In this document: piece after piece, positions 24,700-32,136 of the stretch
Numbering within the stretch: position 1 is the first letter of the stretch
Layout of the letters: every line of letters starts with the position of its first letter
Source of the DNA: Sphingobium_A sp965228065
GTDB taxonomy: Bacteria; Pseudomonadota; Alphaproteobacteria; Sphingomonadales; Sphingomonadaceae
Assembly (NCBI GenBank): GCA_965228065.1
Contig: OZ245788.1
Location: 2,232,001-2,296,000 of the forward strand
DNA: 64,000 nucleotides
Reading direction: 5' to 3'
The notes under the pieces: generated by a model
The model's database searches: none
What the model was told of the DNA's origin: nothing
What the model saw: the letters and a program-made list of their open reading frames with translations, nothing else
Program-made: the position numbers and the translations under genes

Positions 24700-25743
24700 A
24701 TGATGACGCCGCCCGTTTCCGAACTGACCGACCGTGCGCGCGATATTTTTCGTGTCGTCGTCGAAAGCTATCTGGAAAGCGGCGCCCCCGTGGGATCGCG
24801 CACGATCGCCAAATTGTCCGCGCTCAGCCTGTCGCCGGCGTCGATCCGCAACGTCATGCAGGATCTTGAGGAACTGGGCCTGCTTGCGGCACCGCATACG
24901 TCGGCGGGGCGGATGCCGACCGAAAGTGGCCTGCGCCTGTTCGTCGATGGCATGATGCAGGCGGCCGAACCATCGGCGGAGGAACGTGCCGCGATCGAAT
25001 CGCGCGTCGAACGCGGCGGCCCGATCGAGGAGGCATTGGCCGCGGCGACCACGGCACTGTCCGGCCTGTCCGCCTGTGCCGGCCTGGTGCTGGTGCCCAA
25101 GCGCGAACCGATCCTGAAACAGGTGGGTTTCGTCTCCCTGTCGGAGACCCAGGCACTGGCGGTGCTGGTCGGCGCGGACGGATCGGTCGAGAACCGGGTG
25201 GTCGAACTGCCCATCGGCATGGGCCGCGCGGCGCTGGTCGAAGCCGCGAATTATATGAATGCCCGGCTGTCCGGCCTGACGCTTTCCGATGCCCAGATGC
25301 GGATCGCGCGGGAGATCGGGCAGGGCCGGGCGGCCCTTGATTCGGCATCGCAGGAACTGGTTTCGCGCGGGCTGGCGGTCTGGTCGGAGGATCCTGCACG
25401 GCGCCCGGTGCTGATCGTGCGCGGGCAGGCCAATCTGATCGATGCGGCTGCCGCCGCCGATCTGGAGCGCGTCCGCCAGTTGCTCGACGAACTCGAAAGC
25501 GCCGAGGAAATCTCGCGACTGCTGGACAGTGCCAGAGAGGGCGCGGCAACCCGGATCTTCATCGGATCCGAAAACAAGCTCTTTTCGTTATCGGGCTCGT
25601 CGGTCATAGCCGCGCCCTATCGCGGGCAGGACGGACGCGTGGTCGGGGTGGTCGGCGTGATCGGGCCGACGCGCTTGAACTATGCCCGCGTGGTACCCAT
25701 GGTGGATTTCACTGCACAGACATTATCGAGATTGATCGGATGA
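24700..25743 (+). CDS. hrcA: Heat-inducible transcription repressor HrcA
   Basis: 347 aa. The N-terminal winged helix (LTDRARDIFRVVVESYLESGAPVGSRTIAKLS) reads the CIRCE operator; AGRMPTESGLRLFVDG is the conserved linker; the GAF-like domain follows, with FIGSENKLFSLSGSSVIAAPYR near the C-terminus. HrcA represses groESL and sometimes dnaK operons and is folded by GroEL. The stop overlaps the grpE start by 4 nt. I find no CIRCE sequence in this window, so its targets are elsewhere. Confidence 0.96.
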   Translation: MMTPPVSELTDRARDIFRVVVESYLESGAPVGSRTIAKLSALSLSPASIRNVMQDLEELGLLAAPHTSAGRMPTESGLRLFVDGMMQAAEPSAEERAAIESRVERGGPIEEALAAATTALSGLSACAGLVLVPKREPILKQVGFVSLSETQALAVLVGADGSVENRVVELPIGMGRAALVEAANYMNARLSGLTLSDAQMRIAREIGQGRAALDSASQELVSRGLAVWSEDPARRPVLIVRGQANLIDAAAAADLERVRQLLDELESAEEISRLLDSAREGAATRIFIGSENKLFSLSGSSVIAAPYRGQDGRVVGVVGVIGPTRLNYARVVPMVDFTAQTLSRLIG

Positions 25744-26300
25744 ACGAAGAACAGAAGCTTGACGAAACCCTTCGCGCGGAGACCGCAGAGGCTGCGCCCG
25801 AGGTGAAGGAACATGACGAGGCGTTGAACCTGGGGGGCGATCTGGTGCAGCTGGAGCGCGATCTGGCGGAAGCCAGGCAGAATGTTCTCTATGCGCAGGC
25901 AGAGACCCAGAATGTCCGTCGCCGGCTCGAGAAGGACGCGCAGGATGCGCGCGCCTATGCCGCAACGAACTTTGCGCGCGACGTTCTCTCCGTGGCGGAC
26001 AATCTGCAGCGCGCGCTCGACGCGATACCCGCCGAGCTTCGTGAGGATGACAAGTTCAAGGGACTCGTCGTCGGGCTGGAGGCCACTGGCCGCGAACTGA
26101 CCAGCGTTTTCGAACGCAACGGCATTACGCGTATTTCCGCGCTGGGCGAGGCGCTCGATCCCAATCGTCACCAGGCAATGCTCGAGATTCCGAGCGCGGA
26201 TGCGGAGCCGGGCACGATCATTCAGGAAATGCAGGCCGGTTACATGATCAAGGACCGGTTGCTGCGCCCAGCGCTCGTCGCCGTGGCCAAAGCGGGCTGA
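25740..26300 (+). CDS. grpE: GrpE nucleotide exchange factor
   Basis: 186 aa. A long charged coiled coil (about residues 30-90, LVQLERDLAEARQNVLYAQAETQNVRRRLEKD in shorter blocks) precedes the four-helix/beta-wing domain with LGEALDPNRHQAMLEIPS and GTIIQEMQAGYMIKDRLLRPALVAVAK, the GrpE signature. It accelerates ADP release from DnaK, encoded 2.3 kb downstream. It is translationally coupled to hrcA. Confidence 0.96.
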   Translation: MNEEQKLDETLRAETAEAAPEVKEHDEALNLGGDLVQLERDLAEARQNVLYAQAETQNVRRRLEKDAQDARAYAATNFARDVLSVADNLQRALDAIPAELREDDKFKGLVVGLEATGRELTSVFERNGITRISALGEALDPNRHQAMLEIPSADAEPGTIIQEMQAGYMIKDRLLRPALVAVAKAG

Positions 26301-26335
26301 TTCCGAAGCGCCGCCGCCATGGGCGGCGGCGCGGA

Positions 26336-26779
26336 TCACAGATCCTCGTGCACCATGTCGACTTCGCGCACGCGGCGCTTCTGCCGCGCGGTATCGACCA
26401 GCCGGCGCAGTTCCTCGCGGCGGGCCTGGGCATTTTCGATATCCGGGATGCTAAGCGGCGCGGCGCGCGTGGTTTCGTCGCTCGACAGGATCGATATGGT
26501 GCCGATGCCTGCCCATTGGTTGATCAGGGTGAAGTCGATCCGGATATCCTTCACCCGGTAGAGCTCGATCTCGTCGATGCTCTTCACGAAGATGCCCTTG
26601 CGCAGGATCAGGCGATCCTCGGTCACTTCGTAGGTGGTCGCGAGATTCTGGATCCACTTGACCAGGATGATGACGAAGCCGACGCCGACCAGGCACAGGG
26701 CCAGCGTCAGCCAGCCGAGCAGCGTTCCGCGCAGCCAGCCCCAGGTGGACGAACGGAACGAGTCGAGCGGTTCGGGCAT
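26336..26779 (-). CDS. Membrane protein with bacterial PH domain (DUF304)
   Basis: 147 aa from ATG 26779, with AGGGAGA upstream. One hydrophobic segment (about residues 18-40, GWLTLALCLVGVGFVIILV) precedes a bacterial PH-like domain whose motif TTYEVTEDRLILRKGIFVKSIDEIELYRVKDIR is characteristic in short blocks. Function is unknown; such proteins are usually inner-membrane accessories. The gene is convergent with grpE and divergent from a small HNH protein gene. Confidence 0.82.
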   Translation of the reverse strand: MPEPLDSFRSSTWGWLRGTLLGWLTLALCLVGVGFVIILVKWIQNLATTYEVTEDRLILRKGIFVKSIDEIELYRVKDIRIDFTLINQWAGIGTISILSSDETTRAAPLSIPDIENAQARREELRRLVDTARQKRRVREVDMVHEDL

Positions 26780-26823
26780 CGGGCATCTCCCTGATCTTGC
26801 GCCAACTGTGTATCGTCGCGGCG

Positions 26824-27111
26824 ATGAGCACAAGCGCTCCCGATCTTTGCGCGCTTTGCGCCCGCCCGCTGGGCCGAAAGATCGAATTGCATCACTGGGT
26901 ACCCAAAAGCCGGGGCGGACGCGAAGTCGCGGCGCTCCATCCGATCTGTCATCGCGCGATCCACGTCGCGCTGGAGAACAAGGATCTCGCGCGGGACTAT
27001 GCGTCCGAACAGACGCTGCGCGCGCATCCGCAGATCGCTAAATTCCTGAAATGGGTGGCGAACAAGCCGCCGGATTTCCATGCGCCGACATTCAAGCGGA
27101 AACGGCGATGA
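26824..27111 (+). CDS. Small HNH-nuclease-like zinc protein
   Basis: 95 aa from ATG 26824. The order CALC (residues 9-12), KIELHHWVPKSRGG and HPICHRAIH (about residues 39-47) matches the HNH fold: two CxxC-like zinc pairs and the tandem His of the active site. The C-terminal third is basic (FKRKRR). HNH proteins of this size act as nicking or repair nucleases, but this subfamily has no assigned role. The repeat-bracketed GIY-YIG gene starts 64 nt downstream. Confidence 0.8.
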   Translation: MSTSAPDLCALCARPLGRKIELHHWVPKSRGGREVAALHPICHRAIHVALENKDLARDYASEQTLRAHPQIAKFLKWVANKPPDFHAPTFKRKRR

Positions 27112-27122
27112 TGCGCCCCTCC

Positions 27123-27497
27123 GTCATGCCAGCGAAAGCTGGCATCTCACTGCCTTTGGCGCGACGCTTTTGCCAATGAGGCGCGGTGGCTGGACCTACA
27201 TCATGACCAACCGCGCTTATGGTGTGCTCTACATCGGCGTGACTGCTCATCTGGCTGCGCGCGTGTTGCAGCATCGAGCCGGCCAGGGATCTGAATTTTG
27301 CCGGCGCTACCGCCTAGATCGACTGGTCCTGATCGAGCGCCACGAACGCATTGAGGATGCGATCGTGCGCGAGAAAGCCCTGAAAACCTGGAAGCGTGAC
27401 TGGAAGCTGGATTTGATCGATGCGGCCAATCCCCAATGGCAGGACCTGTGGGACACGCTGCAAGGTTAAGTGAGATCCCAGCTTTCGCTGGGATGAC
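27123..27497 (+). mobile_element. GIY-YIG gene cassette bracketed by hairpin inverted repeats
   Basis: The left repeat is 27123-27150 and the right 27470-27497. They are inverted copies of each other at 26 of 28 positions. Each holds a hairpin with a GAAA loop on one strand: ATGCCAGC-GAAA-GCTGGCAT on the left, ATCCCAGC-GAAA-GCTGGGAT on the minus strand at right. The two differences are the two sides of one base pair, so pairing is preserved. The right repeat begins at the base after the gene's stop codon. No target-site duplication is obvious. Confidence 0.7.
27176..27469 (+). CDS. GIY-YIG family nuclease (YhbQ/UPF0213-like)
   Basis: 97 aa from ATG 27176 (the frame is open to 27080, but the family begins at this point). 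The single GIY-YIG domain shows WTYIMTN, YGVLYIGVT (Tyr 19, Gly 21), RVLQHR (Arg 29, His 33), the catalytic glutamate in REKALKTWKR (about residue 67) and Asn 85 in ANPQW. Stand-alone members are small endonucleases of unclear role. The whole gene sits between inverted hairpin repeats (see the cassette entry), which suggests mobility or a functional link to those repeats. Confidence 0.88.
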   Translation: MRRGGWTYIMTNRAYGVLYIGVTAHLAARVLQHRAGQGSEFCRRYRLDRLVLIERHERIEDAIVREKALKTWKRDWKLDLIDAANPQWQDLWDTLQG

Positions 27498-27527
27498 GGG
27501 TTTGCTTGGCCAGAAACTCGCTGCAGA

Positions 27528-27989
27528 TCAGCGCCCGTATGGCAGCAGCGCCTCGTAAACCGCCAGCGGCGGCTTGTCCGGCATGGCGACGCCGTTGCGC
27601 ATCAGGAAGGTGTGGCGGACGATTTCTGCCTGCTGCTCGATGCCGTAGCGGTGGAAAGGCCTGCCCGGCTCGATCACATAGTCGTAGCGACAGAATGGAT
27701 GGCGCATCAGCGGCAGATACCAGCGGCCGCCATGCGCGGTTTGCGCGACATGCGTCATCTCGTGGATGAACAGCCCTTGCGCCGACAGGTCTGCGCAGCT
27801 GAAATCGCCGCAATAGAGGTTGCCTTCGGGGTGGAACCAGAGGTGGCCATCGGGGGCCATCGCCACACGCGGCGGCTGGAACGGCCACCATTTGCGGTTG
27901 TTGACCGTCACCCGTCCGTAATCGATCGCGTCACCGAAGACCGAAGCGGCGAGTGCCCGTTCGTCCGCGGTCAGTGCCCTGCGGATCAA
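27528..27989 (-). CDS. Putative zincin-like protein (HExxH)
   Basis: 153 aa. The central motif GLFIHEMTHVAQ is a zinc-metalloprotease HExxH helix; FHPEGNLYCGDFSCADLS precedes it and RPFHRYGIEQQAEIVRHTFL may supply the third ligand (E). Similar sphingomonad proteins are often labelled 'Vgr-related', a label I do not rely on. No signal peptide is seen. The gene overlaps the stop of the PCuAC gene by 4 nt, so the two are co-translated. Confidence 0.72.
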   Translation of the reverse strand: MIRRALTADERALAASVFGDAIDYGRVTVNNRKWWPFQPPRVAMAPDGHLWFHPEGNLYCGDFSCADLSAQGLFIHEMTHVAQTAHGGRWYLPLMRHPFCRYDYVIEPGRPFHRYGIEQQAEIVRHTFLMRNGVAMPDKPPLAVYEALLPYGR

Positions 27990-28438
27990 TGTTTCTCATG
28001 CGGCGAGGGCGCGCCGGCGGACTGGGCTGGCGCCTCGATATAGATCTGCTCGCCGCTGGCGAAGGTGAAGTCGAGTCGGATCTTGTCCCCGGTCTTGAAG
28101 TTCGGACGCAGTTCGAACAGCATCACATGCTTGCCGCCCGGCGCGAATTCGACCTTGCCCTTGGCGGGGATCGGCACCGATTTGATCGGCTGCATCTTCA
28201 TCACGCCGCCTTCGTTCGACATGTCGTGCATCTCGGACCGAATCGCGACGGGGGAGGAGACGCCGATCAGCGTATCCGCCTGCGGTCCGCCGTGGATGGT
28301 GAAATAAGCGGCGCCGGGATTGCCATCGACGGCCGGCAGGTTCACCCAGCCCTTGTCGATATACAGATATTCGTCCTTGGCGCAGCTCGACAGTGCGAGG
28401 GCCGAAAGCAGGGCGAAGGCGGCGACTGGCAGGCGCAT
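27986..28438 (-). CDS. PCuAC-type periplasmic copper chaperone lipoprotein
   Basis: 150 aa from ATG 28438; the 33-nt longer frame is unlikely. A lipobox-like LSSC ends the signal peptide. The copper site fits H-x10-M-x21-H-x-M exactly: His in EMHDMS, Met in VMKMQ, then KHVM. PCuAC proteins bind Cu(I) and help deliver it to cytochrome c oxidase. The gene is divergent from dnaK. The downstream HExxH protein shares its transcript. Confidence 0.9.
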   Translation of the reverse strand: MRLPVAAFALLSALALSSCAKDEYLYIDKGWVNLPAVDGNPGAAYFTIHGGPQADTLIGVSSPVAIRSEMHDMSNEGGVMKMQPIKSVPIPAKGKVEFAPGGKHVMLFELRPNFKTGDKIRLDFTFASGEQIYIEAPAQSAGAPSPHEKH

Positions 28439-28487
28439 CGATTTGGCTCCTGAATGGGACACTGGGACCACCTACTCTGCACCAATG

Positions 28488-28515
28488 CTTGCGACAAGAA
28501 AAAGCCCACCTATAT
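28488..28515 (+). promoter_or_regulatory. RpoH (sigma-32)-type promoter of dnaK
   Basis: CTTGCG at 28488-28493 and CCTATAT at 28509-28515 are separated by 15 nt, close to the alphaproteobacterial heat-shock consensus (CTTGAA, then CYTATNT). The ATG of dnaK is 78 nt downstream of the -10 box. No CIRCE repeat accompanies it. Confidence 0.6.
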
Positions 28516-28593
28516 CGCGAACACAGCATCTGGTCCGGATGCCTTCGGGGTCCGGGCGGAAGACATGAATCATGCGGGGTATGAGGGAAGAAT

Positions 28594-30498
28594 ATGGCGA
28601 AGGTTATCGGGATCGATCTCGGCACCACGAACAGCTGCGTTGCCGTCATGGAAGGCGGCAAGCCGAAGGTCATTGAGAATTCTGAGGGCGCGCGCACCAC
28701 GCCCTCGATCGTCGCGTTCGCCAAGGATGGCGAGCGCCTGATCGGTCAGCCGGCGAAGCGCCAGGCTGTCACCAATCCGGACAACACGGTCTTCGCGGTG
28801 AAGCGCCTCATCGGCCGCCGCTTCGACGATCCCGTGACCCGCAAGGACACCGAACTGGTGCCCTATACCATCGTCAAGGGTTCGAACGGCGACGCATGGG
28901 TGAAGGCCGGCGGCGAGGATTATTCGCCGTCGCAGATCTCTGCGTTCACGCTTCAGAAGATGAAGGAAACCGCCGAATCCTATCTGGGTGAGACGGTCAC
29001 GCAGGCGGTCATCACCGTTCCGGCCTATTTCAACGACGCACAGCGCCAAGCGACCAAGGACGCCGGCCGCATCGCGGGCCTCGAAGTACTGCGCATCATC
29101 AACGAGCCGACCGCGGCGGCGCTGGCCTATGGCCTCGACAAGCAGGACGGCAAGACGATCGCCGTCTACGATCTCGGCGGCGGCACCTTCGACATCTCGA
29201 TCCTCGAGATCGGCGACGGCGTGTTTGAGGTGAAGGCCACCAACGGCGACACCTTCCTGGGTGGCGAGGATTTCGACGCCAAGCTGGTCTCCTTCCTGGC
29301 GGAAGACTTCAAAAAGGCTGAGGGCATCGACCTCACCAAGGACAAGCTTGCGCTCCAGCGTCTGAAGGAAGCATCGGAAAAGGCGAAGATCGAGCTGAGC
29401 TCGGCCGCCAGCACCGAAGTGAACCTGCCTTTCATCACGGCCGACCAGAATGGTCCCAAGCATCTGGTGAAGGCGATCACCCGCGCCGATCTGGAACGGT
29501 TGGTCGACGATCTGATCAAGCGCACGCTCGAGCCCTGCAAGAAGGCGCTCGCCGATGCCGGTCTGAAGGCCGACGACATCGCGGAAGTCGTGCTTGTGGG
29601 CGGCATGACGCGCATGCCCAAGGTGCGTGACGTCGTGAAGGGCTTCTTCGGCAAGGAGCCGCACACCGGCGTGAACCCGGACGAGGTCGTCGCCATGGGC
29701 GCTGCGATCCAGGCCGGCGTGCTCCAGGGCGACGTCAAGGACGTGCTGCTGCTCGACGTGACTCCGCTGTCGCTGGGTATCGAGACGCTGGGCGGCGTTT
29801 TCACGCGCATGATCGATCGCAACACCACCATCCCGACCAAGAAGTCGCAGGTTTATTCCACCGCTGACGACAATCAGCAGGCGGTGACGATCCGCGTCTT
29901 CCAGGGCGAGCGCGAAATGGCGGCCGACAACAAGATGCTGGGCCAGTTCGATCTGGTCGGCATTCCGCCGGCGCCGCGCGGCGTGCCGCAGATCGAGGTC
30001 ATCTTCGACATCGATGCCAATGGCATCGTCAATGTGACCGCGAAGGACAAGGGCACCGGCAAGGAGCAGCAGATCAAGATCCAGGCATCGGGCGGCCTCA
30101 GCGATTCGGACATCGACCAGATGGTCCGCGACGCCGAGCAGTTCGCCGATGACGACAAGAAGCGCCGTGAGGCGGCCGAGGCGAAGAACAACGCCGAAAG
30201 CCTGATCCACACGACCGAGCGCCAGCTGGAAGAGCATGGCGACAAGGTCGACGCGTCGCTCAAGTCGGAGATCGAGGCGGCGATTGCCGAAGCCAAGACT
30301 GCGGTCGAGGGCGGCGACAGCGCTGCGATGACGGAAAAGGCTCAGGCTCTCGCGCAGGTCGCGATGAAGCTCGGCCAGGCGATCTACGAGAAGGAGCAGG
30401 CCGCGGCCGCGTCCCCCGGTGCCGAGGCCGATGCGCCCAAGGCAGACGAGGACGTCGTCGATGCGGAATTCTCCGAAGTGGACGACAACAAGGCCTAA
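28594..30498 (+). CDS. dnaK: Chaperone DnaK (Hsp70)
   Basis: 634 aa. The ATPase domain has GIDLGTTNSCVAVMEGGKP, YDLGGGTFDISILEIGDG and VVLVGGMTRMPKVRDVV. The substrate-binding domain and the lid end in DAEFSEVDDNKA, a variant of the usual EEVD-like tail. It folds and protects proteins with DnaJ (next gene) and GrpE. Its own heat-shock promoter is visible upstream. A 69-nt gap with a perfect hairpin separates it from dnaJ. Confidence 0.98.
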   Translation: MAKVIGIDLGTTNSCVAVMEGGKPKVIENSEGARTTPSIVAFAKDGERLIGQPAKRQAVTNPDNTVFAVKRLIGRRFDDPVTRKDTELVPYTIVKGSNGDAWVKAGGEDYSPSQISAFTLQKMKETAESYLGETVTQAVITVPAYFNDAQRQATKDAGRIAGLEVLRIINEPTAAALAYGLDKQDGKTIAVYDLGGGTFDISILEIGDGVFEVKATNGDTFLGGEDFDAKLVSFLAEDFKKAEGIDLTKDKLALQRLKEASEKAKIELSSAASTEVNLPFITADQNGPKHLVKAITRADLERLVDDLIKRTLEPCKKALADAGLKADDIAEVVLVGGMTRMPKVRDVVKGFFGKEPHTGVNPDEVVAMGAAIQAGVLQGDVKDVLLLDVTPLSLGIETLGGVFTRMIDRNTTIPTKKSQVYSTADDNQQAVTIRVFQGEREMAADNKMLGQFDLVGIPPAPRGVPQIEVIFDIDANGIVNVTAKDKGTGKEQQIKIQASGGLSDSDIDQMVRDAEQFADDDKKRREAAEAKNNAESLIHTTERQLEEHGDKVDASLKSEIEAAIAEAKTAVEGGDSAAMTEKAQALAQVAMKLGQAIYEKEQAAAASPGAEADAPKADEDVVDAEFSEVDDNKA

Positions 30499-30524
30499 GC
30501 CGATGAAGGCGAACACCGTGAACA

Positions 30525-30548
30525 CCCTCCCCCGCGTGCGGGGGAGGG
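30525..30548 (+). repeat. 11-bp perfect hairpin between dnaK and dnaJ
   Basis: CCCTCCCCCGC (30525-30535), GT loop, GCGGGGGAGGG (30538-30548). There is no U-tract, so partial attenuation or 3'-end stabilisation of dnaK mRNA is more likely than full termination. The CCCTCCCC word also occurs in the family C repeats. Confidence 0.7.
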
Positions 30549-30567
30549 CAGTCGCGCCGGGGGCGGC

Positions 30568-31692
30568 ATGAGCACACAAGTCGATTTTTACGAATTGCTC
30601 GAGATCGAGCGGACTGCCAACGATGCGACGATCAAATCGTCCTATCGCCGGCTGGCCATGCAATATCATCCGGACAAGAACGGTGGTTGCAAAGATTCCG
30701 AAGGCAAGTTCAAGGCGATCAGCGAAGCCTATGACTGTCTGAAGGATCCGCAGAAGCGCGCCGCCTATGACCGGTTCGGCCATGCCGCTTTCCAGAATGG
30801 TGGCGGCGGTGGCGGCGGAGCAGGGCCCGGCGCCGGCTTCGAAGGTTTCAGCGACATCTTCGAGACGATCTTCGGCCAGGGCTTCGGCGGCGCACAGCGC
30901 CAGAATGTCCGTCGTGGCGCCGATCTGCGCTACGATCTGGAGATCAGCCTGGAGGAAGCCTATCACGGCAAGCGCACCAGCGTTGCGCTCGACGTGTCGG
31001 CGCAATGCGAGCCGTGCGAAGGATCGGGCGCGAAGCCGGGGACCAGCATCCATACCTGCAATCAGTGCAACGGCCGCGGCCAGATTCGCGCGCAGCAGGG
31101 ATTCTTCGTGGTCGAACGGACCTGCCCGGCCTGTCATGGCGCAGGTCAGGTGATCGCCGAACCTTGCACCGCATGCCGCGGCGAGGGGCGTGTGGACCGC
31201 AAGAAGACGCTTGAGGTCAATATTCCCGCGGGCGTCGACGAAGGCACGCGGATCCGCCTGTCAGGCGAAGGTGAAGCGGGTGGGCGCGGTGCGCCGGCCG
31301 GCGATCTTTACATCTTCATCCATGTGCGGCGTCATTCGGTGTTCCAGCGCGAGGGCACGACCCTGTTCGCCAGGGCCCCGATCAGCTTCACCACCGCAGC
31401 GTTGGGTGGGTCGATCACCGTACCCGGTCTCGACAAGGTGGATCACGAGATCCGCATTCCCGCGGGCATCCAGTCGGGCAAGCAGCTTCGCCAGCGTGGT
31501 GCGGGCATGCCCGTGCTGCAGGGCAGGGGGCATGGTGACATGGTCGTCCAGATCGACGTCGAGACGCCGACGCATCTCTCCGCGCGGCAGAAGGAACTGC
31601 TCCAGGAGTTTCGCGAGACCGAGACCGGTGAGGAATGCCCGCAATCGACGGGCTTCTTCGCGAAGCTCAAGACGATGTGGGACGAGCTTTAG
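30568..31692 (+). CDS. dnaJ: Chaperone DnaJ (Hsp40)
   Basis: 374 aa. The J domain has HPD at residues 34-36 (YHPDKN). A Gly-rich linker (about residues 72-90) follows, then four zinc-binding CxxCxGxG repeats (CEPCEGSG, CNQCNGRG, CPACHGAG, CTACRGEG) and the C-terminal substrate domains. It stimulates DnaK ATP hydrolysis and delivers substrates. It is downstream of dnaK in the usual order. Confidence 0.98.
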   Translation: MSTQVDFYELLEIERTANDATIKSSYRRLAMQYHPDKNGGCKDSEGKFKAISEAYDCLKDPQKRAAYDRFGHAAFQNGGGGGGGAGPGAGFEGFSDIFETIFGQGFGGAQRQNVRRGADLRYDLEISLEEAYHGKRTSVALDVSAQCEPCEGSGAKPGTSIHTCNQCNGRGQIRAQQGFFVVERTCPACHGAGQVIAEPCTACRGEGRVDRKKTLEVNIPAGVDEGTRIRLSGEGEAGGRGAPAGDLYIFIHVRRHSVFQREGTTLFARAPISFTTAALGGSITVPGLDKVDHEIRIPAGIQSGKQLRQRGAGMPVLQGRGHGDMVVQIDVETPTHLSARQKELLQEFRETETGEECPQSTGFFAKLKTMWDEL

Positions 31693-31718
31693 GTCGCCTT
31701 TGAGTTTCAGTCGTTATC

Positions 31719-32118
31719 GTCATCCCGGCGTTCGCCCACTGCTGTCCGGGATTTCGCTGGAAGCGCGATGCGGCAAGAATTCTCCTCCCTACGCGCAGCG
31801 TGGGGAGGGGGACCGCGACGCGAAGCGGCGTGGTGGAGGGGAAATAGGATGCCTCCGCTTCGCGCTGCCTTCGAACCAGATTCCCTCACGATTTCCGCCA
31901 GCTGCGGCGCTGGATCATCCATCGCATTTCCCCTCCACCACCACGGCTTAAGCCGTGGCGGTCCCCCTCCCCATCTTCGATAGGGAGGAGAGGTTCGGCT
32001 GCGACTGCAAACCATGTCTCGGCACCGGCATTGTCGGCGCATTCCGTGGAATTACGAGGTCCGCGCAGGCCTCCCGCAAAAAAAATCCCGGACACCAGTA
32101 GGCGTTCGCCGGAATGAT
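31719..32118. repeat. Nested inverted repeats in the dnaJ-leuB interval
   Basis: The 444-bp gap 31693-32136 has no gene. The outer pair, 31719-31754 and 32083-32118, is inverted with 30 of 36 matches (core CCGGCG...TGTCCGGGATTT). Inside, the family C element spans 31782-31990: arms CTCCTCCCTA...GGGGAGGGGGACCGC face their complement, with inner hairpins CACGGCTT-AAGCCGTG and a GCGTCG... side arm. The arrangement suggests one repeat inserted into another. The two genes converge here, so it is also the termination region. Confidence 0.8.
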
Positions 32119-32136
32119 GTTTCTGGGCGTCGCGCC

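Noticed and set aside
28570..31137. 855-aa minus-strand open frame opposite dnaK
   Set aside because: It is the reverse-frame shadow of dnaK/dnaJ: low-complexity His/Arg/Leu-rich product, no ribosome-binding site and no recognisable domain, whereas dnaK and dnaJ are unmistakable.
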